A DNA stretch of 12,842 nt from an uncultured Methanobrevibacter sp. (GCA_900319985.1 ONQL01000048.1:1-12842); one strand, 5' to 3'; shown: positions 1-7,133, counted from the first letter of the stretch. Translations and numbers: made by a program. The notes: generated by a model not told the origin, from the letters alone.

Positions 1-33
1 ATCAATAGCTTGTTTTTCAATCTCAAAATACAT
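1..33 (-). CDS. 5' end of an unidentified gene, cut by the window edge
   Basis: An ATG at position 33 opens a frame of 11 codons (MYFEIEKQAID) that runs off the left edge. An AGGTGA Shine-Dalgarno sequence lies at 38-43, four bases before the ATG. It starts 18 bases after the signal peptidase stop on the same strand, so it is probably the next gene of the cbiC-hemL-signal peptidase cluster. Eleven residues are too few to name a product. The call rests only on the start codon, the SD and the spacing. Confidence 0.6.
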   Translation of the reverse strand, partial: MYFEIEKQAID

Positions 34-51
34 TAACTCACCTTATAATAA

Positions 52-474
52 TCATAAACCCCTTAACCAAAGGGAAAGATAACCAATTTTTGGAATTACG
101 ACCAAATTGTCACCAATCGTTACAACCTTTGATTGGATTTGGTTTGGCGATACATAATACGGATCGGGAGCATTATTATTATCCCCCTTAATCAGATACA
201 TCGTACTTCCATTAACATTTACAATATCAATAACTCTATGAATTACCGGTTGATTATACCATTTTGCATCATAAACGACAACATCACCTTTCTGGATGTC
301 ATTAACATTGAACTCCTGTATACCGAGGAAACTTGCCTTTTGAACCATTACAATATCCCCCCTATAAAATGCAGGTTCCATACTTCCTGAAACAACCACA
401 TTTAAATGTTGCGCAGCAATTAAAACAATTATCAATATTACTGCATATGATGCAATCTCTTTTAAATCTACCAC
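52..474 (-). CDS. Archaeal type I signal peptidase (S26 family)
   Basis: Membrane-bound endopeptidase that removes signal peptides from exported proteins on the outer face of the cytoplasmic membrane. The 140-aa protein has one N-terminal membrane segment (about residues 8-24). Next come the catalytic serine box SGSMEP with Ser31, the HRV box with His79, and KGDNNNAPD with Asp98 and Asp104. A histidine in place of the bacterial catalytic lysine, with two aspartates six residues apart, is the archaeal/ER-type Ser-His-Asp arrangement. At 140 aa it is a compact family member. GTG at 474 is chosen because GGGTG lies five bases upstream; an ATG two bases upstream (476) is out of frame and stops at once. 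It lies 18 bases after hemL and 18 bases before the next gene, so it is probably co-transcribed with both. The family call is firm; its substrates cannot be read from the sequence. Confidence 0.9.
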   Translation of the reverse strand: MVDLKEIASYAVILIIVLIAAQHLNVVVSGSMEPAFYRGDIVMVQKASFLGIQEFNVNDIQKGDVVVYDAKWYNQPVIHRVIDIVNVNGSTMYLIKGDNNNAPDPYYVSPNQIQSKVVTIGDNLVVIPKIGYLSLWLRGL

Positions 475-492
475 ATTAACACCCTATTAATT

Positions 493-1755
493 TTATTTGA
501 ATGCAACTCTTAATGCATTGTCAATCGCTTGAGAAGTTTTCTCTATATCCTCCATGCTATGAGCACTTGAAATAAAATTACATTCAAATTGGCTAGGAGG
601 TATGAAAACACCTTCTTTCAATAATTCTCTGAAGTATACTAAAAACCTGTCACTGTCTGAGGCTTTAGCATCTTCATAGTTATAAACATCATTTTCATTG
701 AAATAAATCTGAAACATTGAAGCCAAACCAACCGGCTGAATATTCAAATCCTTGTCTTCAACAGTCGCTCTGATTTCACTTCTGAGGAAGTTTCCTTTAC
801 TTTCCAAGTCCTTATAAAACTTGTCATCTAACTGGGACATGGTAGAAAGTCCTGCTTGAACAGAAATCGGATTTCCGGAAAATGTTCCTGCCTGATAAAC
901 CGGTCCTTGAGGTGCAATCAATTCCATTATTTCTCTTTTACCGCAGAATGCACCCATTGGAAGCCCACCACCAACAATCTTACCAAGTGTTGTCAAATCA
1001 GGAGTGACTCCATAGTATTGTTGAGCTCCACCTTTTGAAGCTCTAAAACCGGTGATTACTTCATCAAATATTAAAACAATTCCATTTTCTTCAGTTATTT
1101 TTCTTATAAACTCCAAAAATCCAGGTTTTGGTTCAATACAGCCAACATTACCCATTACAACTTCCATTATAATACAGGCAATATTTTCTCCCTCTTTTTC
1201 AATCAAATCAGTTAAAGCTTCTTCATCATTGAATGGAACAGACAAAGTATTTTTAGTAGTGTCTGCAGGTATTCCTGGAGAGTCAGGCAAGGTTGCAGCA
1301 CCGGACCCGCCTTTAACTAAAACGTAATCATGTGCCCCATGATATGCGCCTTCAAACTTAACTATTTTATCCCTTTTGGTAAAACCTCTTGCAAGCCTTA
1401 TCGCACTCATTGTTGCTTCAGTTCCACTATTACAAAATCTTACCATTTCAGCAGATGGAATTCTAGAAACAACCTCTTTTGCAAGTTTGATTTCATTTTC
1501 AGTCGGTGCACCATAGGCACTTCCGACAGTCAATTGATTTGAAACTTCCCTTACGACTTTTGGATTTGCATGTCCTAAAATCAAAGGACCATATGCCAAA
1601 CAATAATCAATATAGGTTTTTTCGTCTACATCAGTTATTTTACATCCGCCAGCGCTTTTAACAAAAAACGGATATGGTTTAAAAGCACGTACAGGAGAAT
1701 TTACTCCTCCGGGAAAATAATTTTTAGATTCATTGAACAGTTCTTCAGAATACAT
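493..1755 (-). CDS. hemL: Glutamate-1-semialdehyde 2,1-aminomutase
   Basis: PLP-dependent class III aminotransferase-fold enzyme. It converts glutamate-1-semialdehyde to 5-aminolevulinate, the last step of the C5 route to the common tetrapyrrole precursor used for cobalamin, factor F430 and haem-like cofactors. The 420-aa length is normal for the family. Visible signatures are the N-terminal PGGVNSPVRAF, the phosphate-binding region NSGTEATMSAIRLAR (about 109-123), FEGAYHG, the cofactor Asp in FDEVITGFR (Asp231), and the Schiff-base lysine in TLGKIVGGGLPMGAF (Lys259). The ATG at 1755 begins the family-typical MYSEELF. Only a weak GTGA-like SD precedes it. It starts nine bases after the cbiC stop, which suggests one transcript for two tetrapyrrole genes, with translation possibly helped by coupling. 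The gene is intact and the identification is firm. Confidence 0.97.
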   Translation of the reverse strand: MYSEELFNESKNYFPGGVNSPVRAFKPYPFFVKSAGGCKITDVDEKTYIDYCLAYGPLILGHANPKVVREVSNQLTVGSAYGAPTENEIKLAKEVVSRIPSAEMVRFCNSGTEATMSAIRLARGFTKRDKIVKFEGAYHGAHDYVLVKGGSGAATLPDSPGIPADTTKNTLSVPFNDEEALTDLIEKEGENIACIIMEVVMGNVGCIEPKPGFLEFIRKITEENGIVLIFDEVITGFRASKGGAQQYYGVTPDLTTLGKIVGGGLPMGAFCGKREIMELIAPQGPVYQAGTFSGNPISVQAGLSTMSQLDDKFYKDLESKGNFLRSEIRATVEDKDLNIQPVGLASMFQIYFNENDVYNYEDAKASDSDRFLVYFRELLKEGVFIPPSQFECNFISSAHSMEDIEKTSQAIDNALRVAFK

Positions 1756-1764
1756 TTTATCACA

Positions 1765-2394
1765 CTACAAATGTTGAATTAACGAATTTACGCATGCTAC
1801 AGCAATAGGAGTACCGCCTTTAGGACCTTCAACTACAATATTTGGAATATTTGAATTTTTTAAGGCTTCTTTAGAATCGGCAGCTCCCACAAAACCTACG
1901 GGAACTCCAACAATAGCTTTAAGATTCATTTCGCCTTTTTGATATAAATCCATAGCTTCAAAAACAGCAGTTGGAGCATTACCGGAAACAACTATGCCTT
2001 CAAAATCATTGGCCGCCGCATATCTCATGGCCGCCGCAGCCCTTGTGATTTGATTTTCCTTTGCAATTTTTATTACTTCCTCATTTCTGATATAACACTC
2101 AACTTCCCCTTCATATCTTGTAATACCATATTTGACCATGTTTATGTCGGTTAAAATGGTTTCTTTATTTCTAAGGGAATCCATAGCTACATCTACAAAA
2201 TCAGGACTAATTTTTACCAATTTTGCATATTCAGGATCAGCTGTGGAGTGAACAATCCTTTCAACAATGTCTCTTTCAGCAGGATTTAAATCTTTGACAT
2301 CATCTCCAATAAGGCCACGGATAATTTCCCTACTTTTGGTAGCGATATCCATACCTTGCTTAGTTGATGCACCCATGAACATTTTGTCTGTCAT
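1765..2394 (-). CDS. cbiC: Cobalt-precorrin-8 methylmutase
   Basis: Moves the C11 methyl group to C12 of cobalt-precorrin-8 to form cobyrinate in cobalamin synthesis. Methanogens need corrinoid for the Mtr methyltransferase. Family marks include MGASTKQGMDIATKSREI near the N-terminus, VERIVHSTADPEY with the catalytic-type His (His49 from the start chosen here), the middle IVVSGNAPTAVFEAM, and a C-terminal GPKGGTPIAVACVNSLI. I place the start at the ATG at 2394 (209 aa, the usual family length). A GTG at 2448 would give 227 aa and overlap the upstream stop as GTGA. The 18 extra residues do not look like CbiC, and neither start has a clear SD. The 2395-2444 stretch is AT-rich and could hold a promoter. 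Function is firm; the start is uncertain by 54 bases. Confidence 0.93.
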   Translation of the reverse strand: MTDKMFMGASTKQGMDIATKSREIIRGLIGDDVKDLNPAERDIVERIVHSTADPEYAKLVKISPDFVDVAMDSLRNKETILTDINMVKYGITRYEGEVECYIRNEEVIKIAKENQITRAAAAMRYAAANDFEGIVVSGNAPTAVFEAMDLYQKGEMNLKAIVGVPVGFVGAADSKEALKNSNIPNIVVEGPKGGTPIAVACVNSLIQHL

Positions 2395-2444
2395 ATTATA
2401 ACTATTAGTTAAAATATTAGTTAAATATTTTGTCTGTGAAAGTT

Positions 2445-3839
2445 TCACATATTAATTTTATAAAAAACTGTTCGACCATTTTTATTTTTGCTGACATACT
2501 TTTCTTCAATAAGTTGATTTAAGTCTTTTTTTGCAGTATTTCTTGATATATCAAACATGCCCATATATTCCTGAGTAGTAATCTCATCAATATGAGATTT
2601 TAAGAATATTTTTTGTCTATTGTTTAAATTATTGTTAACGTTATTTCTAAAAGTCACTTGAAAGAATTCACCGGATTCCCTGAATTCAGGTTCATCTAAA
2701 CCGAATCTTTTCATTTCATCTTTCATGCGTTTTATTCCTGTCCCGACATGCTCCATGTAAATTGTTTTTGAAAAAATCCTTGTTAGTGTTTCATTCCTAT
2801 GAATAGGTTTATTTTCTTCTAATTCAGAAATTTTTAATGGATAAACCAGACGTCCTGGACTTTTAATTTCAATCCTATCTGGATAAATGTAGAAAGTTAT
2901 TGATGCCGTTTGGATTGTATAATCCCTATGCGCTAAAGCATTTACAATTGCTTCACGTATGGCTTCAAAGGGATATTCATAAATGGTTTCTCTTTTAAAA
3001 CCTTTAATTTCTGAAATAATGTTGGTCGTTTTGTAAAAAAATATTTCGGCTTCTTTTAATATTTTTAGAATTGAAGAATTCGCAAATGTTTTTTGAAATG
3101 TTTTTACACCGTCATAATCAAAAAAACGAACCATTTTAACTTCATGGGAAATGTTAAATTTTGATGCATCTTTTGCAAAAAACAATGCCCCGCTATTATT
3201 CAATTTAAATTCACCGTCTTGCCAATCACCAGCATTGATTGCAGATAAAACATGAGTTAATCCTTTGTTTTTTCTAATAGTGTTAAGGGGTTCATATTCC
3301 AAAACATCAAAAAATAACTCCATTGATTCCAAATCAACATCATCACAAGAAGAATTAGGGATAATTTCCGAATCAAAAGCCCTATAATTTCTCAAATTTT
3401 TATTTAAAAAATCACCCAAGCTTTTCCTAATCTGAGAGAATAATCCATACCTATCACTAAAACGTTGATAACTTCGTTCATTTCTTATTTTATCAATGAA
3501 CTGAGTAGTTTTATCATCCCGAAACTGTGTTCTTTTGATGAAAATATACGCTTCGTTGTGTACTCTATTAAACAAGTTATATTCCAGTTCAGTTGGAGAT
3601 ATGCCTGACTCTAAAATATTACCATAATCCGATCCAATCAACCCAATGTAAATATCAGAATCCGTTACCTCCTGACTGTATAATTCTTGTGGAGATTTTT
3701 CCGAAGCAGAAGTATTTTCAAAAGCGAATATTTCAAAAAACCTATTTAATAAATAATCATTTTCAATTTCTTGCTTAATGAAAAGTCTTTCCTGTTCAAA
3801 TTCTTTCTGATTGCTACTGAGAAAAATTTTATATCTCAT
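2445..3839 (-). CDS. DUF4062 / RecG-like HATPase / winged-helix protein (putative conflict or regulatory protein)
   Basis: A 464-aa soluble multidomain protein of unknown role. Residues 1-100 look like a DUF4062 domain: KIFLSS at the first strand, a Glu-rich first helix, DSDIYIGLIGSDYG (61-73) and SPTELEY (81-87). Residues 170-400 resemble the core that follows an AlbA_2/Schlafen-like domain in many 'putative DNA-binding, ATP-binding' proteins. They include NNSGALFFAKD and the HATPase_c_4-type N-box REAIVNALAHRDY (295-307). SPGRL (327-331) and a G-rich HVGTGIKRM follow. Residues 405-464 form a winged helix-turn-helix (ISRNTAKKDLNQLIEEKYVS). No AlbA_2 domain is seen; DUF4062 seems to take its place. 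The start is firm: GGAGGT lies about six bases before the ATG. It precedes cbiC on the same strand but has no metabolic link to it. DNA binding and ATP binding are inferred from domains; a defence role is only a possibility. Confidence 0.75.
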   Translation of the reverse strand: MRYKIFLSSNQKEFEQERLFIKQEIENDYLLNRFFEIFAFENTSASEKSPQELYSQEVTDSDIYIGLIGSDYGNILESGISPTELEYNLFNRVHNEAYIFIKRTQFRDDKTTQFIDKIRNERSYQRFSDRYGLFSQIRKSLGDFLNKNLRNYRAFDSEIIPNSSCDDVDLESMELFFDVLEYEPLNTIRKNKGLTHVLSAINAGDWQDGEFKLNNSGALFFAKDASKFNISHEVKMVRFFDYDGVKTFQKTFANSSILKILKEAEIFFYKTTNIISEIKGFKRETIYEYPFEAIREAIVNALAHRDYTIQTASITFYIYPDRIEIKSPGRLVYPLKISELEENKPIHRNETLTRIFSKTIYMEHVGTGIKRMKDEMKRFGLDEPEFRESGEFFQVTFRNNVNNNLNNRQKIFLKSHIDEITTQEYMGMFDISRNTAKKDLNQLIEEKYVSKNKNGRTVFYKINM

Positions 3840-3870
3840 TGTGAACCTCCATTATGTCAATTTACATTTG

Positions 3871-3890
3871 AAATATAACTAAATTTATAT
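3871..3890 (-). promoter_or_regulatory. Possible TATA-box promoter of the DUF4062 gene
   Basis: On the minus strand, ATATAAATTT (3890-3881) and TTATATTT (3878-3871) lie 32 to 51 bases before the ATG at 3839. The first would place a transcript start near 3858, just upstream of the GGAGGT ribosome binding site at 3845-3850. A TAAATTGACATAAT motif, related to the repeats further upstream, lies between box and SD. In such AT-rich DNA TATA-like strings are common, so this is tentative. Confidence 0.35.
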
Positions 3891-4051
3891 TCATAAATAA
3901 TTAAATTATAATTTATTTTAATAATATTTAAATTTAATGAAAAATGTATCAATATAAAAACAAAATTAAAATACTTAAAATAAATAAAAATACATTTATA
4001 TTTATTAAATAAAAAATTAAAGTAATATTAGTTTATTTTCAAGTGTAAGTA

Positions 4052-4066
4052 ATAATTGACAACATT
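4052..4066 (+). repeat. TTGACAACATT motif, copy 1
   Basis: Contains ATTGACAACATT, which recurs exactly at 4245-4256. Part of a dispersed motif group (see 4231-4265, 4420-4446 and, in reverse orientation, 3851-3864 beside the DUF4062 start). It could be a protein-binding site; no function is shown. Confidence 0.4.
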
Positions 4067-4230
4067 AAAAAATATTGTAGTAAATAATTTAATGAAAATA
4101 AATAAAAAATTTATTTATATATATTCATATAATAATTAAAAATAAGACTAATTAAAATAATATTTACTTTAAAAAAATTAAAATAATGCATTTGAATTTT
4201 AATTAAAAAATAATCAATAAAAATACTTAT

Positions 4231-4265
4231 ATTGTCAGTTAAAAATTGACAACATTGACAATGTG
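4231..4265 (+). repeat. TTGACA motif cluster with two overlapping inverted repeats
   Basis: TTGTCA and TGACAA form a 6-bp inverted repeat around GTTAAAAAT. Immediately after, ACATT-GAC-AATGT is a second perfect inverted repeat sharing the TTGACAACATT core of copy 1. G and C here stand out from the surrounding A/T. The dyad symmetry suits an operator for a dimeric winged-helix protein such as the neighbouring DUF4062 protein, but that link is inference. Confidence 0.45.
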
Positions 4266-4419
4266 AACAAAATATTTTTTGAAAAATTTATTGATCCGAT
4301 TTTTTAAATAATTCTATCAAATTATCAAAAAAAGCATTGATTAAACTATAATCATGACAAATAAAATAAATTAAAATTTGTGAAACTTAAATTTAAACAT
4401 GAGCAATAAAAATATGATG

Positions 4420-4446
4420 TAGTCAATCAAAAATTGACAATGAACC
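4420..4446 (+). repeat. TTGACA motif, copy with GTCAAT/ATTGAC dyad
   Basis: GTCAAT and ATTGAC form a perfect 6-bp inverted repeat around CAAAA. The block resembles the cluster at 4231-4265 (shared AAAAATTGACAA, then ATG and GAAC). It ends exactly where the flavoprotein-derived pseudogene ends, so it may also mark a recombination boundary. Confidence 0.45.
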
Positions 4447-4688
4447 TATTTCACCGGCAGAAAAAACCTGCCAAATAGCCTGTTGAAAATGCAATCTTTA
4501 AATTGTAACCACCTGTCAGTCCATGAAAATCCAGAACCCACCCCTGCTAAATATAAATTGGGAATTCTGGTGGATTTCATTGTTTTTGGATTGAATTCAG
4601 AAAAAATCAATTCCACAAATAGTAACTTTTGCCAGATTCTTGTTAAAATCAATAACATCAAATGCAAATCTTTTTAAATTTTCGATTA
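4446..4688 (-). pseudogene. Frameshifted duplicate of the 3' end of the HI0933-type flavoprotein gene
   Basis: Read leftwards, this stretch gives, in broken frames, LIENLKRF..DFNKNLAKVTICGIDF, then NPKTMKSTRIPNLYLAG, then LDFHGLTGGYNLKIAFSTG. These match LIENLKHF, NDKLAKVTIGG, NPKTMESKPIPNLYFAG and LDLHGPTGGYNLKIAFSTG of the intact gene at 5920-7113. Two single-base insertions break the frame. One is in a run of six A (plus strand) at 4601-4606; the other is near 4535-4545, where the copy is one base longer. The copy ends at a TAG (4446-4448) equivalent to the intact stop, and similarity fades beyond 4688, so only about the last 80 of 397 codons remain. Positions 4464-4510 are identical to 5939-5985 over 47 bases; the rest is roughly two-thirds identical by eye. 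It is not expected to make protein. Confidence 0.88.
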
Positions 4689-5211
4689 AATATTAATAAT
4701 ACAATTTCATTATTTAATTAGTGATACTATTAGTAATATCCTATGAAAACTTAATGATAATATAAAACATGATTAAATAAATGTTAAATATTTTGTCTTA
4801 CAGTGTAAATTAAAACATCCCACATCGGAAATTAGTCTAAAAATATTGTTAAGAAAACAAAAATCATTTTAAAAAAAGTTTGAAAACATTAAATCAATAT
4901 CTATATTGCAGGAGGCATCTCCCACAACATGACCGTTAGATATTGAAAAAAAAATTTAAATCAATTTATAAACTCCAATATTACTTTAAAAATGAAAAAT
5001 TATCCCAAACATGTAAAATTTAAATAACAATTTAAAATTAGCGATTTTTGGCGTGAAAATTAAGCATGGTTTAAATGAAATATTGGCCAAGAAAATGATA
5101 ATGTTAATGTCAACCATAATGAATTATTATTTATGTATTTGATTTAAAATAAGATTCTTTAAAACTTAACAAAAATTAATAGTAATATGTAGATAGAAAA
5201 AAAGAAAAAGT
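4689..5211. other. Gene-free AT-rich spacer
   Basis: No coding frame, tRNA or insertion-sequence end can be supported here. Base composition is AT-rich but less extreme than at 3900-4240. Two slightly GC-richer spots share CCCACA (around 4819-4832 and 4910-4935), and the second sits inside a hairpin listed separately. The stretch from 5041 to 5110 is also somewhat richer in G but shows no recognisable element. Confidence 0.6.
4894..4946. other. Hairpin with a GC-richer loop; possible small structured RNA
   Basis: TCAATATCTA (4894-4903) and TAGATATTGA (4937-4946) form a perfect 10-bp inverted repeat. The 33-base loop contains a second small hairpin GGAG-GCAT-CTCC (4911-4922). G/C-rich islands in AT-rich archaeal spacers sometimes mark non-coding RNAs. 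A 10-bp inverted repeat can also occur by chance in DNA this AT-rich, and no promoter or family match is evident. Confidence 0.25.
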
Positions 5212-5234
5212 AATAGAGATTAAAAATCTCTATT
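5195..5234 (-). terminator. Strong hairpin terminator after the Ig-like fragment
   Basis: AATAGAGATT (5212-5221) and AATCTCTATT (5225-5234) pair perfectly over 10 bp around an AAA loop. On the minus strand the stem is followed by a T-rich run (TACTTTTTCTTTTTTTC). The TAG stop that closes the Ig-like reading frame (5230-5232) lies inside the stem. Hairpin plus U-tract is a convincing transcription end for leftward transcription. Confidence 0.75.
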
Positions 5235-5791
5235 TATTGACTGTAATTTTAACAGTTTTGGTAACTGCCTTGAAGTTAGTGTTACCTGCAAACTTAACTT
5301 TAGCTGTGTATTTACCTGCGGTAGCTAATTTTTTAAGGTTAAATGTTGCGTTACCATTATTTTTTGTTTTAACGGTTAATTTAACTGTTTTACCTTTGAC
5401 TTTAGTTGTTAGAGTAATTTTAGCTTTTCATTGCTTTACCTTTGTTGTTTTTCAAAACAACAGTGTATTTTTTAGCCTTTTTAACTTTAAAAGTAGACTT
5501 TTTAGCAGTCATTTTAGGAGTTGCTTTTTTAACTACAACTTTTGCGCTAGCAGAGGATTTCACATAGTTTGCATTTCCGTTGTAGGTAACTGTTGCAGTA
5601 TATGACTTTTTAACAGGCAAGGTTATTTTCAAGCTAACTTGACCTTTAGCATTGGTTGTCTTTTTGTATGTTTTACCATTGATTTTGATGTATACAGTTT
5701 GTTTTGCCAATGCTTTTCCGTTAACATCTTTCAAGGTTGCTTTTAGATATTTTCCTGTGTTGTAAACCATGTTGACTTTTGTAGCGGTCAA
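5230..5791 (-). pseudogene. Frameshifted fragment of an adhesin-like Ig-repeat protein
   Basis: Two Ig-like (Big-type) repeats of the kind that build the large surface adhesin-like proteins of Methanobrevibacter. The first 123 codons read MTATKVNMVYNTGKYLKATL and onward, with the repeat hallmarks NGKTYKKTTNAKGQVSLKI and YTATVTYNGNANYVKS. The frame stops after GKAMKS near 5420. Removing one A from the run ATGAAAAGC (about 5424-5428) restores reading: KAKITLTTKVKGKTVKL, NGNATFNLKKL, GKYTAKVKFAGN, ending VKITVNK-stop at 5230. The total of 562 bases fits exactly one inserted base. There is no signal peptide or membrane anchor, so it lacks the N-terminal part of an adhesin. A TTG start at 5791 has GAGGTG five bases upstream and an in-frame TGA just before it, so a short cytoplasmic product is conceivable. 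I treat it as a decaying gene fragment. Confidence 0.75.
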
Positions 5792-5796
5792 TTTAA

Positions 5797-5843
5797 CACC
5801 TCAAAAATTTGTTAAATATTGATTAAACCGCTGTAAATATATA
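5797..5843 (-). promoter_or_regulatory. Promoter-like TATA box and SD in front of the Ig-like fragment
   Basis: On the minus strand GAAAAG, a purine-rich BRE-like stretch, is followed by TATATATTTA (5843-5834). A transcript start about 25 bases on would fall near 5813. GAGGTG (5802-5797) then sits five bases before the TTG at 5791. The spacing is right for an archaeal promoter plus ribosome binding site. GGT-GTT-AAA is also in frame with the Ig repeat, so the SD could be a coincidence of coding sequence. Confidence 0.5.
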
Positions 5844-5850
5844 CTTTTCT

Positions 5851-5881
5851 AATTAAAGACTTTAAAATTGTCTTTTTAATT
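5851..5881 (-). terminator. Hairpin downstream of the flavoprotein gene
   Basis: AATTAAAGAC (5851-5860) pairs with GTCTTTTTAATT (5870-5881) apart from a two-base bulge, with a nine-base AT loop. It lies about 40 bases after the flavoprotein stop. On the minus strand it is preceded by a short T run but followed by the promoter-like site, not by a long U-tract, so a terminator role is only possible. Confidence 0.35.
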
Positions 5882-5919
5882 AAAAATTGCATCCAAAGAT
5901 AATTATTGATGTTTAATAA

Positions 5920-7113
5920 CTATTTCAATGCGGCTGACAAACCTGCCAAATAGCCTGTTGAAAATGCAATCTTTAAATTGTAACCTCCGGTCGGCCCATG
6001 CAAATCAAGCACTTCTCCTGCAAAATAGAGGTTGGGAATTGGTTTTGATTCCATAGTTTTGGGATTCACCTGTTTAAGGTCGAGACCGCCGATTGTTACT
6101 TTTGCTAATTTATCATTAAATCCGGTAATCCTGAAAATGAAATGCTTTAAGTTTTCAATCAACCTGTTCTTGGCCTTTTTGTTGATTCTGGATAGCTGAG
6201 TTTCACCATCAATGTTGCATTGATTCAGGAAGTATTGAATGAAGCTGTTGGTCAAAAATAGTTTCAGGTAATTCTTAATCATTGTTTTTCCATTAGTCTG
6301 AAAATCCCTGTTGAACTTATCTGCCAAATCTTCACGTGTCAATTCAGGGCATAAGTCAATAGCTATCTCAAGGTCTATTTCAGGTTCATTTTCCAATAAG
6401 TTATAACTTATACTTTCGGATATCTCATTGCTCAGGTTTATTATTCCAGGACCGGTAAGTCCGACATGTGAAAAGAGCACATTTCCCCTGACATTATTTT
6501 TCTTATAACTTATAACAACATCATATAGTGTCACGCCTGCAATGTCAGATAAGTCATTTTTAGTGATTAACGGAACCAATCCGTATTTGATGTCTGTTAA
6601 AGGCTGAGAAGTCAGCGAATAGTTTTTGATATCGCAACCTGTCTGAGGATATGTAATACCTCCGGTAGCAATGATGATTTTATTTGCTTTTATCTTATCA
6701 TTTATAACAAACTCATCACTGATGCTTGTAACCTCAAAGTTATAACTTATACTTACATCTTTTAAGTAATCAGTTAGACCTTCCAGGATATCACTGGACT
6801 TTCCGCTTTTTGGAAAGACACGGTTGTCCTCTTCTGTGATAAATTCCAAATCAAATAGTGACAGTAAATCCTCATTTGTAAATGAGTAAAAAGAGTGTTT
6901 TAAAAAGTTTTTCTGCGAATATGAATTCAATAGCTTTTTGATGGGTTTGGAATTGGTAATATTGCATCTTCCACCACCGGTTAAGAGCAGTTTACGACCC
7001 AAACTGGGATTTTTTTCAAGCAATATTACGCTGGAGGAATTTTGACTGGCAGCAATTGCAGCCATAATTCCTGCAGGTCCTCCTCCAATAACAGCTATGT
7101 CATATTCTTTCAT
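5920..7113 (-). CDS. HI0933/BaiN-family FAD-dependent oxidoreductase
   Basis: A predicted flavoprotein with an N-terminal Rossmann FAD-binding fold: YDIAVIGGGPAGIMAAIAA, then LLEKNPSLGRKLLLTGGGRCNITN, the family signature. A second dinucleotide segment IIIATGGITYPQTGCD follows. The C-terminus closes on the FAD with IPNLYFAGEVLDLHGPTGGYNLKIAFSTGYLAG. The 397-aa length is standard. Family members are annotated as NAD(P)/FAD-dependent oxidoreductases or aminoacetone oxidase-like; the physiological substrate is generally unknown. I chose the ATG at 7113 because MKEYDIAVIGGG is the normal family start. A start at 7176 would add 21 unrelated residues and overlap aspS by 43 bases. The gene begins 20 bases after the aspS stop, without a clear SD, and is probably co-transcribed with aspS. 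A broken copy of its 3' end lies at 4446-4688. Confidence 0.9.
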   Translation of the reverse strand: MKEYDIAVIGGGPAGIMAAIAASQNSSSVILLEKNPSLGRKLLLTGGGRCNITNSKPIKKLLNSYSQKNFLKHSFYSFTNEDLLSLFDLEFITEEDNRVFPKSGKSSDILEGLTDYLKDVSISYNFEVTSISDEFVINDKIKANKIIIATGGITYPQTGCDIKNYSLTSQPLTDIKYGLVPLITKNDLSDIAGVTLYDVVISYKKNNVRGNVLFSHVGLTGPGIINLSNEISESISYNLLENEPEIDLEIAIDLCPELTREDLADKFNRDFQTNGKTMIKNYLKLFLTNSFIQYFLNQCNIDGETQLSRINKKAKNRLIENLKHFIFRITGFNDKLAKVTIGGLDLKQVNPKTMESKPIPNLYFAGEVLDLHGPTGGYNLKIAFSTGYLAGLSAALK

Positions 7114-7133
7114 TTTAATCAAAAAAAGAAAAT

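Larger units (their letters stand above)
3840..4445. other. Gene-free AT desert with TTGACA-type motifs
   Basis: About 600 bases without a supportable gene. Most of 3900-4240 is made almost entirely of A and T (several 60-base rows have three or fewer G/C), far below the flanking genes. The only recurrent structure I see is a TTGACA-type motif, described separately. The first 50 bases carry the SD and promoter of the leftward DUF4062 gene. I see no tRNA, rRNA, CRISPR or coding signal. Confidence 0.7.

Noticed and set aside
4483..4677. Plus-strand 64-codon frame
   Set aside because: It lies antisense to the flavoprotein pseudogene and shows no family features or SD.
4783..4798. 16-base match with 2420-2435 (GTTAAATATTTTGTCT)
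   Set aside because: An almost pure A/T string of this length can match by chance in this window, and no wider similarity surrounds it.
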